From an uncultured Blautia sp. (GTDB lineage Bacteria; Bacillota; Clostridia; Lachnospirales; Lachnospiraceae): a stretch of 21,699 nt of DNA. Location: contig USDN01000048.1 of NCBI GenBank assembly GCA_900553515.1, positions 1 through 21,699 of the forward strand, in the 5' to 3' direction. Below are positions 1-6,550 of this stretch, piece after piece. The notes below the pieces were generated by a model. That model was not told where the DNA came from. It searched no databases and saw only the letters and a list, made by a program, of their open reading frames with translations. Position numbers and translations under genes: made by a program. The first letter of the stretch is position 1. The number at the start of each line of letters is the position of its first letter.

Positions 1-224
1 AAAATAAATTTCGTCATTTTTTACAATGGCTTATGCATACCTCTGAACAGTAACCACTTAAGGAACCATAAATTTTTTGCGGTGAACTGTGGAGATTACA
101 GACCAGGATGCAGACGGGAATAGAATAGTTCACATACCAGTACATCAAATAACTGCCATATGGACTGGAATGATGATTATCGGTTGTACCGTATGATCGG
201 GGCAGCGAGCAGGAGGATATAGCT

Positions 225-1154
225 ATGGTAAAAAGATACAGACGTTTTTTTAGATCAGAGGCAGATGGATTGAGGATCTCAGTGCTCAGTATATGTCCGG
301 AGGAGCAGCCTTATAAGGGAATCATACAGATTGTTCATGGTATGAGCGAACATAAGGAAAGATATGAGCCTTTTATGGAATATATGGCATCTTTGGGATA
401 TATGACGGTGATACATGACCACCGAGGACATGGACAGAGTGTGAGATCCGGAGACGATCTGGGCTATATGTATGGCGGAGGAGCAGATGCCATGCTGACG
501 GATATCGGCACAGTCAATAAAAATATCAGGGAAATGTTTCCGGATCTTCCTCTGATCCTTTTTGGGCACAGTATGGGATCTCTGGCAGTCAGGGCTTTTA
601 CAGCGGAGCATGACGATTCCATGGATATGCTGATCGTGTGCGGCTCACCCAGCGATCAGAAAGCAAAAACTCTGGGCAAGATGATTGCAAATGTGGAAGG
701 CAGAATTTTGGGTATGAGGCATAAAAGCCGGATACTGGAATTTTTGTCTTTTGGAACCTTTGCACTGAAGTTTTCAGAGGAAAAAAATAAAAATGCCTGG
801 ATCTGCTCAGATCCGGAGGTATATGAAGCATATTCTGATTCGGAACTTTGCGGGTTTACTTTTACAGATGATGCATATCTGGCGCTTTTTGATCTGATGA
901 AAAGAGCTTATGATATCAGGCATTGGAAATGTACAAAGCCGGAAATGCCGGTATTGTTTATCAGTGGTGCAGAAGACCCCTGTCTGGGCAGCGTACGTCA
1001 GTTTGCCTCTGCTGTAAAAGATATGAGACGTGCAGGATATCGTGATGTGAAGGGAAAACTTTATCATGGAATGCGTCATGAAATCCTGAATGAAAAGGAC
1101 AAAGAAAAGGTATATCATGATATTGCCGTTTATATGAAAAAGAAGGGTTTTTAA
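225..1154 (+). CDS. Alpha/beta hydrolase, serine aminopeptidase S33 / monoacylglycerol lipase-like
   Basis: A 309-residue cytosolic alpha/beta hydrolase with no signal peptide. The oxyanion-side HGMSEH motif is at residues 39-44, HDHRGHG at 64-70, and the nucleophile elbow GHSMG at 114-118 (Ser116). The acid is probably Asp251 in SGAEDP and the base His285 in GMRHE. This order and spacing match the Hydrolase_4 family, which contains monoacylglycerol lipases and lysophospholipases. The substrate cannot be read from sequence; a lipid ester or other small ester is the family expectation. The ATG at 225 follows a strong AGGAGGATA ribosome site at 211-219. I see no convincing promoter in bases 1-224, so transcription may start outside the window. 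The next reading frame begins about 60 bases downstream and a hairpin terminator lies at 1320-1350. Fold and catalytic triad are secure; the specific activity is open. Confidence 0.9.
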   Translation: MVKRYRRFFRSEADGLRISVLSICPEEQPYKGIIQIVHGMSEHKERYEPFMEYMASLGYMTVIHDHRGHGQSVRSGDDLGYMYGGGADAMLTDIGTVNKNIREMFPDLPLILFGHSMGSLAVRAFTAEHDDSMDMLIVCGSPSDQKAKTLGKMIANVEGRILGMRHKSRILEFLSFGTFALKFSEEKNKNAWICSDPEVYEAYSDSELCGFTFTDDAYLALFDLMKRAYDIRHWKCTKPEMPVLFISGAEDPCLGSVRQFASAVKDMRRAGYRDVKGKLYHGMRHEILNEKDKEKVYHDIAVYMKKKGF

Positions 1155-1214
1155 GGAATAGAAGTGCAGTTTCCGCTCATACTATCGGTAAAGAACAGTA
1201 TGGAGGAGCTTAAT

Positions 1215-1415
1215 GTGAAAAAAATATGGAAACTTCTTTTTTTGCTTTTGATGTTAGCAGCTTCTGTTTCAGGATGCAGGCAAAAAGCTGTACAGGGAGA
1301 AAAAGGAGAACTGGTAAGGACCGGGGAGATATCCCCGGTTTGCTGTTTTTATATCTTTCACCGCAACAAGATAAAATTTATTTCAGATTACCAGTGGCAA
1401 GGGGATTCTCCTTGA
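1215..1415 (+). CDS. Very short lipoprotein-like ORF, probably a truncated remnant
   Basis: A GTG start at 1215 is preceded by GGAGGAG at 1202-1208 with ideal spacing. The 66-residue product opens with a textbook lipoprotein signal: Lys-rich start, a Leu-rich core at residues 7-16, then the lipobox V-S-G-C with Cys21. After about 12 more residues the frame runs straight through a strong hairpin plus T-rich run (1320-1350) and ends inside the malQ promoter at 1413-1415. The tail is therefore unlikely to be an evolved protein. In the +1 frame a TAA lies at 1315-1317, just before the hairpin, so a single indel in the A-run at 1300-1304 would give a natural stop. It is either a decayed lipoprotein or a very short lipopeptide gene. 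Family unknown. Confidence 0.4.
   Translation: MKKIWKLLFLLLMLAASVSGCRQKAVQGEKGELVRTGEISPVCCFYIFHRNKIKFISDYQWQGDSP
1320..1350 (+). terminator. Intrinsic terminator after the hydrolase/lipoprotein unit
   Basis: A seven-pair perfect stem ACCGGGG (1320-1326) / CCCCGGT (1333-1339) with the loop AGATAT is followed by a T-rich run ending in TTTTT at 1346-1350. It lies upstream of the malQ promoter and would end the transcript that carries the hydrolase. It sits inside the short lipoprotein frame, which is the main reason to suspect that frame is broken. Confidence 0.75.
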
Positions 1416-1440
1416 CCGTCACGTATGGGATTGGTATAAT
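1412..1440 (+). promoter_or_regulatory. malQ promoter
   Basis: The -35 TTGACC (1412-1417) and -10 TATAAT (1435-1440) are separated by exactly 17 bases. A TG at 1432-1433 makes an extended -10. Transcription would begin near 1447, giving a leader of about 45 bases before malQ. No operator or catabolite-repression site was recognised nearby. Confidence 0.85.
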
Positions 1441-1492
1441 TAGACTATTGTACGAAGTTTTTAAAAAATACATACAACGAAGGAGAAAATAT

Positions 1493-3037
1493 ATGAGAGC
1501 AAGCGGTGTTTTAATGGGAATCTCAAGTCTTCCCTCTTCTTATGGGATCGGCTGTTTTTCCAGAGAAGCTTATGAATTTGCAGATAAGCTGGCAGAAGCA
1601 GGACAGCAGTATTGGCAGATCCTTCCTCTGGGACCTACAGGCTATGGAGATTCGCCGTATCAGTCCTGTTCTACCTTTGCCGGCAATCCTTATTTTATTG
1701 ATCTGGAAGAACTGATCAATGACGGGCTTCTTACAAAAGAAGAATGTGATTCCTGTGACTGGGGAGAAGAGCCAGGCTATGTGGATTATGAAAAAATGTA
1801 TCACAATCGTTTTCCACTTTTGAGAAAAGCCTATGAGAGAGCGGAACTGGAAAATGACAGCGAGTATCAGGGATTTGTAAGAGAATATCAGATCTGGCTG
1901 AAAGATTATGCTCTTTATATGGCTATCAAAAACAGCAGAAACGGTGAAAGCTGGCTGGACTGGCCGGAGGAACTTCAGGACAGAAATTCCGGTTATGTGA
2001 GAAAGGCAGAAAATGAACTGTCTGAGGAAGTGGAGTTTTATTGTTTTCAGCAGTATCTTTTTGAAAAACAGTGGAAAAAGCTGAAGAAATATGCCAATAA
2101 AAAAGGTATTCGCATTATTGGAGATGTTCCGATCTATGTGGCACTGGACAGTGCAGATGTATGGGCAAATCCGGAGCTGTTCCAGATTGGTGAGGATTAT
2201 GTTCCGGAAGCAGTGGCAGGATGCCCTCCGGATGCTTTTTCTGCTACAGGACAGCTTTGGGGAAATCCTCTTTATGACTGGAAGAAGCATAAAGCAACCG
2301 GTTATGCATGGTGGATTCAGAGAATGACCTACTGTATGGAACGATATGATGTGGCAAGAATCGATCATTTCAGAGGTTTTGATGAGTATTATTCCATCCC
2401 TTACGGGGATGAGACTGCAAAGAATGGCCACTGGGAAGACGGTCCGGGACTGGAACTGTTTGATGTGCTGAAGAAAAATGTGCCAGGACTTCATGTGATC
2501 GCGGAGGATCTGGGGTTCCTTACAGACAGTGTGATAAAACTGGTGAAGGATACCGGTTTTCCGGGGATGAAGGTTCTGCAGTTTGCCTTTGACGGAAGCG
2601 AGGACAGCAGCTATCTTCCGCATAAATATGAGAAAAACTGTGTGGCATACACAGGCACACATGACAATGAGACAACGAAGGGATGGCTGGAAGGTCTTCA
2701 GGGACATGATAAGGATTTTGTCCGTGCGTATATCAACTGCTATGACAAGCCGGTCAATGACTGTGTATGGGGGCTGATCCGTACAGCGCTTTCCAGTGTG
2801 GCAGATCTGGCTGTGATTCCTGTTCAGGATTATCTCTGTCTGGGAAATGAAGCACGAATGAATGCACCGTCCACACTGGGACTGAACTGGAGATGGAGAA
2901 TCGGCAGAGAAATGCTTTCAGATATAACGGTTTATACGATGAGGGAGCTGAATCGTATTTACGGACGTCTGCCAAAACCGGAAGAACCGGATACAAAAGA
3001 ACCGGAAAAAGATGTACAGACAGAAGCAGAACTGTAA
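1493..3037 (+). CDS. malQ: 4-alpha-glucanotransferase (amylomaltase, GH77)
   Basis: A 514-residue amylomaltase, a normal length for the short bacterial form. It transfers alpha-1,4-glucan segments between maltooligosaccharides in the cytoplasm, releasing glucose and making longer chains for phosphorylase. The N-terminus (GVLMGISSLPSSYGIG) is the usual GH77 opening. Catalytic residues match the family: nucleophile Asp291 in ARIDHFRGF, acid/base Glu338 in IAEDLG, and Asp391 in GTHDNET. The chosen ATG at 1493 follows AAGGAGAAAAT and the strong promoter at 1412-1440. The frame is open further upstream, but that part overlaps the promoter and terminator and is not family-like. A small membrane protein gene follows after 23 bases. 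No other glycogen or maltose gene is in the window. Very secure. Confidence 0.97.
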   Translation: MRASGVLMGISSLPSSYGIGCFSREAYEFADKLAEAGQQYWQILPLGPTGYGDSPYQSCSTFAGNPYFIDLEELINDGLLTKEECDSCDWGEEPGYVDYEKMYHNRFPLLRKAYERAELENDSEYQGFVREYQIWLKDYALYMAIKNSRNGESWLDWPEELQDRNSGYVRKAENELSEEVEFYCFQQYLFEKQWKKLKKYANKKGIRIIGDVPIYVALDSADVWANPELFQIGEDYVPEAVAGCPPDAFSATGQLWGNPLYDWKKHKATGYAWWIQRMTYCMERYDVARIDHFRGFDEYYSIPYGDETAKNGHWEDGPGLELFDVLKKNVPGLHVIAEDLGFLTDSVIKLVKDTGFPGMKVLQFAFDGSEDSSYLPHKYEKNCVAYTGTHDNETTKGWLEGLQGHDKDFVRAYINCYDKPVNDCVWGLIRTALSSVADLAVIPVQDYLCLGNEARMNAPSTLGLNWRWRIGREMLSDITVYTMRELNRIYGRLPKPEEPDTKEPEKDVQTEAEL

Positions 3038-3060
3038 AAACAGGAAAGGAACTTTTATTT

Positions 3061-3543
3061 ATGGAAGACAACAAAAAAGAAGAACTGGAGCAGGCGCAGG
3101 AAACAGAAGTTAAGCTGCCAGAGGAAGAGCAGAAAGAAGAAAGTGAAACAGAAGACAGCAGGAATCAGGGACTTCCCGGAACAAGTGTCGGTCTTATGCT
3201 TCTGGCGGGATTTTACCTTGTGTATACAGGCTATAAGCTCTGTTCCAATGTTCTGGCAGGCGAAGAAGGCGCAAGCTGGGGATTTATGGTGGCTGGAATC
3301 GCCTTTCTGGTGATCGGCGCAGGAATGCTTTTTGTCAGCGGAAAAAATCTCCTCAGAAAAACTCAGGCGAAAAAGGCAGAAGAAGTGGAAGAGGAATCAG
3401 AGGCGCAGCCGGAAGCAGAGAAAGCTCCCAGACAGATGAGTATTGCAGAACGTGCCAGACTTGCAGAAAGCGTAGCAGAAAAAGAAGCACAGGAAGCTTC
3501 CGAAAAAGAAAATACAGATACAGAGGATTCTGATCTGGAATAA
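3061..3543 (+). CDS. Small two-helix membrane protein with charged tails, function unknown
   Basis: A 160-residue protein I do not recognise. The N-terminal tail (residues 1-38) is rich in Glu and Lys. Two hydrophobic helices follow, roughly residues 40-60 and 73-93, joined by a short loop. The C-terminal tail (95-160) is highly charged and probably helical or disordered, with many Glu, Lys and Ala. With two membrane helices both tails would lie on the same side, most likely the cytoplasm, leaving almost nothing outside. The ATG at 3061 follows AGGAAAGGA at 3041-3049. It sits 23 bases after malQ without a promoter of its own and is closed by the terminator at 3553-3582, so it is probably cotranscribed with malQ. 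That gives no clear functional hint. An upstream in-frame extension into malQ is an artefact of overlap. Confidence 0.8.
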   Translation: MEDNKKEELEQAQETEVKLPEEEQKEESETEDSRNQGLPGTSVGLMLLAGFYLVYTGYKLCSNVLAGEEGASWGFMVAGIAFLVIGAGMLFVSGKNLLRKTQAKKAEEVEEESEAQPEAEKAPRQMSIAERARLAESVAEKEAQEASEKENTDTEDSDLE

Positions 3544-3552
3544 AATTTCAGG

Positions 3553-3582
3553 GGGGACAGCCAGCAGCTGTCTCCTTTTTTT
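3553..3582 (+). terminator. Intrinsic terminator of the malQ unit
   Basis: The stem GGGGACAGC (3553-3561) / GCTGTCTCC (3567-3575) has nine pairs including one G-T, a five-base loop CAGCA, and seven T residues at 3576-3582. It begins ten bases after the stop of the membrane protein and separates the malQ unit from the sulfur operon promoter 20 bases further on. Confidence 0.9.
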
Positions 3583-3601
3583 ACTTAATTAAAATTTTCT
3601 A

Positions 3602-3630
3602 TTGACAATGGTATTTTCCGGGATTATAAT
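3602..3630 (+). promoter_or_regulatory. Consensus promoter of the metY/ABC operon
   Basis: A perfect TTGACA (3602-3607) and perfect TATAAT (3625-3630) are separated by 17 bases. Transcription should start near 3637, inside the palindrome at 3631-3651. A promoter this strong normally needs tight negative control, which fits the operator and the downstream conditional terminator. Confidence 0.95.
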
Positions 3631-3651
3631 CATACCAACTTAGTTGGTATG
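3631..3651. promoter_or_regulatory. Palindromic operator over the transcription start
   Basis: The nine-base arms CATACCAAC (3631-3639) and GTTGGTATG (3643-3651) are perfect inverted repeats around TTA. The site touches the -10 box and covers the predicted start near 3637, so bound protein would block initiation. Because transcription starts inside it, the palindrome should act as DNA rather than as an RNA hairpin. The regulator is not in the window. An Rrf2-type (CymR-like) sulfur regulator is a reasonable guess from the target gene only. Confidence 0.75.
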
Positions 3652-3678
3652 TTAATAAAAAGGAAAGGAGTAAAGACC

Positions 3679-3795
3679 ATGAAAAATATTTTTGCGATCA
3701 ACAATATTATGGAGATGGAAATGGACATGTGCAGCTGTTGTATGTGTATGACTTTTTACGTGCCTTTTCCGATATGTTCTCCATTTCAGGAGTAA
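3679..3795 (+). CDS. Met/Cys-rich leader peptide of the metY operon
   Basis: A 38-codon ORF with a good ribosome site (AGGAAAGGAG, 3661-3670) and ATG at 3679. Seven residues are Met and five are Cys. Between residues 11 and 24, ten of fourteen are Met or Cys, ending in MCSCCMCM (17-24), and there is a further Cys33. It lies between a strong promoter and an intrinsic terminator directly upstream of a homocysteine/cysteine-forming enzyme. The reading is a regulatory leader peptide: shortage of charged Met- or Cys-tRNA would stall the ribosome near codons 11-24 and change folding of the downstream RNA. The alternative is a small metal-binding peptide, but the Met and Cys clustering with operon context favours attenuation. 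Nothing similar is recalled by name. Confidence 0.8.
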   Translation: MKNIFAINNIMEMEMDMCSCCMCMTFYVPFPICSPFQE

Positions 3796-3861
3796 CCTTT
3801 GTATCGCATAAATGACAGTGGGATAACAATCGCTTACAGCCGGGAGACTTCAATGTCGGAG
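3767..3861 (+). promoter_or_regulatory. Candidate antiterminator pairing
   Basis: Bases 3767-3775 (TTCCGATAT), inside the leader ORF, can pair with 3853-3861 (ATGTCGGAG), with two G-T pairs. Directly next to this, TCTCC (3778-3782) pairs with GGAGA (3843-3847). Both helices are co-linear, separated by internal loops of two and five bases. Together they would occupy the 5' arm and loop of the terminator at 3840-3869 and prevent it. A ribosome stalled on the Met/Cys codons (3709-3750) would leave this strand free; one reaching the stop at 3793 would cover part of it. This is manual pairing, not a computed fold. Confidence 0.5.
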
Positions 3862-3881
3862 TCTTGCGGTTTTTATTTTTT
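3840..3881 (+). terminator. Attenuator terminator before metY
   Basis: CCGGGAGACT (3840-3849) pairs with AGTCTTGCGG (3860-3869), with one G-G mismatch and one G-T. Two more pairs (3850/3859, 3851/3858) can form, closing a six-base loop. TTTTT, A, TTTTTT follows at 3870-3881. It ends only 15 bases before the metY ATG and lies downstream of the operon's own promoter, so it must be read through for expression. That makes it a conditional rather than a gene-end terminator. Confidence 0.8.
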
Positions 3882-3896
3882 CAGGAGGAGATTATT

Positions 3897-5183
3897 ATGA
3901 ACGATTACAGATTTGAAACATTACAGCTTCATGTAGGACAGGAAAATCCTGATCCGGCCACGGATGCCCGTGCAGTACCGATCTATGCAACCACTTCTTA
4001 CGTTTTTAAAAATTCTGCTCATGCGGCGGCGCGGTTTGGTCTTTCCGATGCAGGAAATATTTACGGACGTCTGACAAATTCTACGCAGGATGTTCTGGAA
4101 CAGCGGATCGCGGCTTTGGAAGGCGGTATAGCTGCCCTTGCCCTTGCTTCCGGCGCAGCGGCAATTTCCTATACGCTTGAGGCTCTGGGGCAGAACGGAG
4201 GCCATTTTGTCGCACAGAAAACCATTTATGGTGGCAGCTACAACCTGCTTGCCCATACGCTTCCGAACTTCGGAATTACTGCAACCTTTGTAAATATCCA
4301 TGATCTTGCAGAAGTAGAGGCGGCAATCAGGGAGAATACAAGAGCCATTTATATTGAAACCCTCGGAAATCCCAACAGTGATATCCCGGATATAGACGCT
4401 CTGGCTGCCCTTGCTCATAAACACGGTCTGCCGCTGGTTGTAGACAATACCTTTGGCACACCTTATCTGATCCGTCCCATAGAGCATGGTGCAGACATTG
4501 TAGTACATTCTGCCACCAAATTCCTTGGAGGTCATGGTACGACCCTGGGAGGCGTTATTGTAGATTCCGGTAAATTTGACTGGGAAGCAAGTGGAAAATA
4601 TCCTGCAGTTGCAGCACCGAATCCAAGCTACCACGGAGTCGCGTTTGTGAAAGCAGCAGGTCCGGCCGCTTTTGTGACTTATATCCGTGCCATCCTGCTC
4701 CGTGATACAGGGGCGACGATCTCTCCTTTTGCGGCTTTCCTGCTTTTGCAGGGAATTGAAACTCTGTCCCTGCGTCTGGAACGTCATGCGGAAAACACAA
4801 GAAAAGTAGTGGAATTTCTTGCTGGGCATCCGCAGGTGGAAAAAGTCAATCATCCGTCTCTGCCGGATCATCCGGATCATGCGCTGTATCAGAAGTACTT
4901 TCCAAAGGGCGGAGCCTCAATTTTTACCTTTGAGATTAAAGGAGGACAGGCAGAAGCCCATAAGTTTATTGACAGCCTGAAGATCTTTTCTCTGCTTGCC
5001 AATGTAGCTGATGTGAAAAGTCTTGTGATACATCCTGCGACGACCACACACAGCCAGCTGGAAGAGAAGGAACTGGAGGATCAGGGAATCCGGAAGAATA
5101 CGATTCGCCTGTCCATTGGTACGGAACACATTGATGATATCCTTGCGGATCTGCAAAATGGCTTTGATGCGGTAAGATCATGA
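3897..5183 (+). CDS. metY: O-acetylhomoserine sulfhydrylase (PLP-dependent)
   Basis: A 428-residue Cys/Met metabolism PLP enzyme. It uses O-acetylhomoserine and sulfide (or a thiol) to make homocysteine and acetate in the cytoplasm, the direct sulfhydrylation route to methionine. The opening FETLQLHVGQE and the long NPSYHG-containing insert are typical of the OAH sulfhydrylase branch rather than MetB or MetC. The PLP Lys is Lys208 in HSATKFLGGHGT, with Asp183 (VVDNTFGTP) expected to hold the pyridine nitrogen. The ATG at 3897 follows CAGGAGGAG. It is the first structural gene after the Met/Cys leader and terminator, and an amino acid ABC importer follows after 37 bases, so it should be controlled by sulfur amino acid supply. 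A cysteine-synthase side activity is possible in this family. Family is secure. Confidence 0.95.
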   Translation: MNDYRFETLQLHVGQENPDPATDARAVPIYATTSYVFKNSAHAAARFGLSDAGNIYGRLTNSTQDVLEQRIAALEGGIAALALASGAAAISYTLEALGQNGGHFVAQKTIYGGSYNLLAHTLPNFGITATFVNIHDLAEVEAAIRENTRAIYIETLGNPNSDIPDIDALAALAHKHGLPLVVDNTFGTPYLIRPIEHGADIVVHSATKFLGGHGTTLGGVIVDSGKFDWEASGKYPAVAAPNPSYHGVAFVKAAGPAAFVTYIRAILLRDTGATISPFAAFLLLQGIETLSLRLERHAENTRKVVEFLAGHPQVEKVNHPSLPDHPDHALYQKYFPKGGASIFTFEIKGGQAEAHKFIDSLKIFSLLANVADVKSLVIHPATTTHSQLEEKELEDQGIRKNTIRLSIGTEHIDDILADLQNGFDAVRS

Positions 5184-5220
5184 TCTCTATAAATATAAGG
5201 GAAGGAGGAGCCGGATCAGA

Positions 5221-5886
5221 ATGGGACTTGACTTTGGATTTATGATGGAATATCTGCCCTGGTATGTGGATGCAGCAAGGCTTACTGTAAAAATTGCATT
5301 TTGGGGGATACTGATCGCGCTGGCGACAGGAATGGTGTGTTCCATGGTATTGTACTATAAAATCCCTGTCCTCTGTCAGGCAGTGTCTGTATACATAGAA
5401 ATCAGTCGAAATACCCCTTTGCTGGTGCAGCTTTTCTTTCTTTACTTTGGACTGCCAAAGATTGGGATTATCTGGAGCGCAGAGATCTGTGCCATTGCAG
5501 GCCTTGGCTTTCTTGGCGGCAGCTATATGGCAGAGTCTCTGAGGAGTGGACTTGGATCAGTAGAGAAAACCCAGATCGAAGCTGCTGCAGGTCTCGGTAT
5601 GAATTCATGGCTGATAATGAGAGAGGTTATTTTTCCACAGGTGCTTGCTGTATCGATTCCAGGTGTGTGCGCCAATGTGATTTTTCTTATAAAAGAAACC
5701 TCTGTGGTCAGTGGAATCGCACTGGCAGATCTGATGTATGTCACAAAGGATCTGATCGGTCTTTATTATGAAACGGATGAGGCGCTTGTTATGCTGGTGC
5801 TGTTTTATCTGATTCTTTTACTTCCTGTTTCCATAGCAGCAGGAATTATGGAAAGGAGACTGAAATATGCAGGATTCGGGGATTAG
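5221..5886 (+). CDS. Polar amino acid ABC transporter permease (first subunit)
   Basis: A 221-residue inner membrane permease of the HisM/GlnP family (HAAT). Hydrophobic segments span about residues 17-43, 53-82, 85-105, 145-165 and 185-208. The EAA loop that contacts the ATPase reads EAAAGLGMNSW, with IFPQV following. Such permeases work as pairs; the second copy follows with a 20-base overlap. The ATG is preceded by GGAAGGAGGAG. It lies 37 bases after metY without a terminator between, so it is part of the same operon. By context the substrate is probably cystine, cysteine or another sulfur amino acid (TcyL/TcyM-like), but sequence alone does not fix that. Family certain, substrate inferred. 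Confidence 0.92.
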   Translation: MGLDFGFMMEYLPWYVDAARLTVKIAFWGILIALATGMVCSMVLYYKIPVLCQAVSVYIEISRNTPLLVQLFFLYFGLPKIGIIWSAEICAIAGLGFLGGSYMAESLRSGLGSVEKTQIEAAAGLGMNSWLIMREVIFPQVLAVSIPGVCANVIFLIKETSVVSGIALADLMYVTKDLIGLYYETDEALVMLVLFYLILLLPVSIAAGIMERRLKYAGFGD

Positions 5887-6541
5887 TGTACTTTTTCTGG
5901 GCGACAATTTCCTGCGGCTGCTGGAAGGACTGTGGGTGACACTGCGCATCAGTCTGATGGCCGTACTGCTCTCTGTTCCGCTGGGGGGACTTTTCGGAAT
6001 GTTTATGACATTGAAAAATCCGATATCACGAGCGGTCAGCCGGATCTATCTGGAAACAATCCGCATCATGCCGCAGCTTGTGCTTTTGTTTATTGCTTAT
6101 TTTGGTGTGACAAGAGCCTTTGGCTGGAATCCGTCCGCACAGAGCAGCGCTGTTGTTGTTTTCACTTTGTGGGGAACTGCGGAAATGGGCGATCTAGTAA
6201 GAGGTGCGCTTGGCAGTATACCAAAACATCAGTATGACAGTGCAACAGCTCTTGGGATGGATAAGCGGCAGACTTTTGGATATGTGATTGTTCCTCAGAC
6301 TGTACAGAGACTGCTTCCTCTTACGATCAACCTTACTACCAGGATGATCAAAACTACAAGTCTTGTTGTTCTGATCGGTATGACGGAGGTTCTGAAAGTG
6401 GGGAAACAGATCATTGATGCCAATCGTTTTACATTCCCGACAGCTGCGCTGTGGATATACGGAGTGATATTTTTATTATATTTTCTTGCATGCTGGCCGA
6501 TCTCCATGCTGGCAAAAAGTCTTGAAAAACGCTGGAGGTGA
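5867..6541 (+). CDS. Polar amino acid ABC transporter permease (second subunit)
   Basis: A 224-residue partner permease of the same HAAT family. It has hydrophobic spans near residues 12-38, 55-80, 85-100 and 190-215, and an EAA-type loop reading DSATALGMDKRQTF followed by VIVPQTV. The ATG at 5867 lies inside the end of the previous gene, preceded by GGAAAGGAG, so the two are translationally coupled. This supports a heterodimeric membrane channel. The ATPase gene begins ten bases after its stop. Like its partner it is assigned to amino acid import, with a sulfur amino acid inferred from metY and the leader. Confidence 0.92.
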   Translation: MQDSGISVLFLGDNFLRLLEGLWVTLRISLMAVLLSVPLGGLFGMFMTLKNPISRAVSRIYLETIRIMPQLVLLFIAYFGVTRAFGWNPSAQSSAVVVFTLWGTAEMGDLVRGALGSIPKHQYDSATALGMDKRQTFGYVIVPQTVQRLLPLTINLTTRMIKTTSLVVLIGMTEVLKVGKQIIDANRFTFPTAALWIYGVIFLLYFLACWPISMLAKSLEKRWR

Positions 6542-6550
6542 ACAGAACAG

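Noticed and set aside
1..224. Promoter or end of an upstream gene at the left edge
   Set aside because: Only the ribosome site at 211-219 is convincing. Candidate -35/-10 pairs had poor spacing or sequence and no family-like coding segment could be read.
1226..1492. N-terminal extension of malQ by 89 codons
   Set aside because: It overlaps the terminator and the promoter of malQ, has no ribosome site, and is not family-like. The ATG at 1493 begins the conserved GH77 sequence.
1523..2707. Long open frame (394 codons) on the minus strand opposite malQ
   Set aside because: It lies wholly inside a secure gene, has no recognisable domain, and reads as biased codon shadow with Cys/Ile/Phe-rich sequence.
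3631..3651. Palindrome as an RNA hairpin or terminator
   Set aside because: The predicted start of transcription near 3637 lies inside the left arm, so the RNA would lack most of it; no T run follows.
3637..3896. S-box (SAM) riboswitch or T-box as the control element ahead of metY
   Set aside because: No T-box consensus (TGGNACCGCG-like) and no S-box core were found. The leader is short and dominated by a translated ORF.
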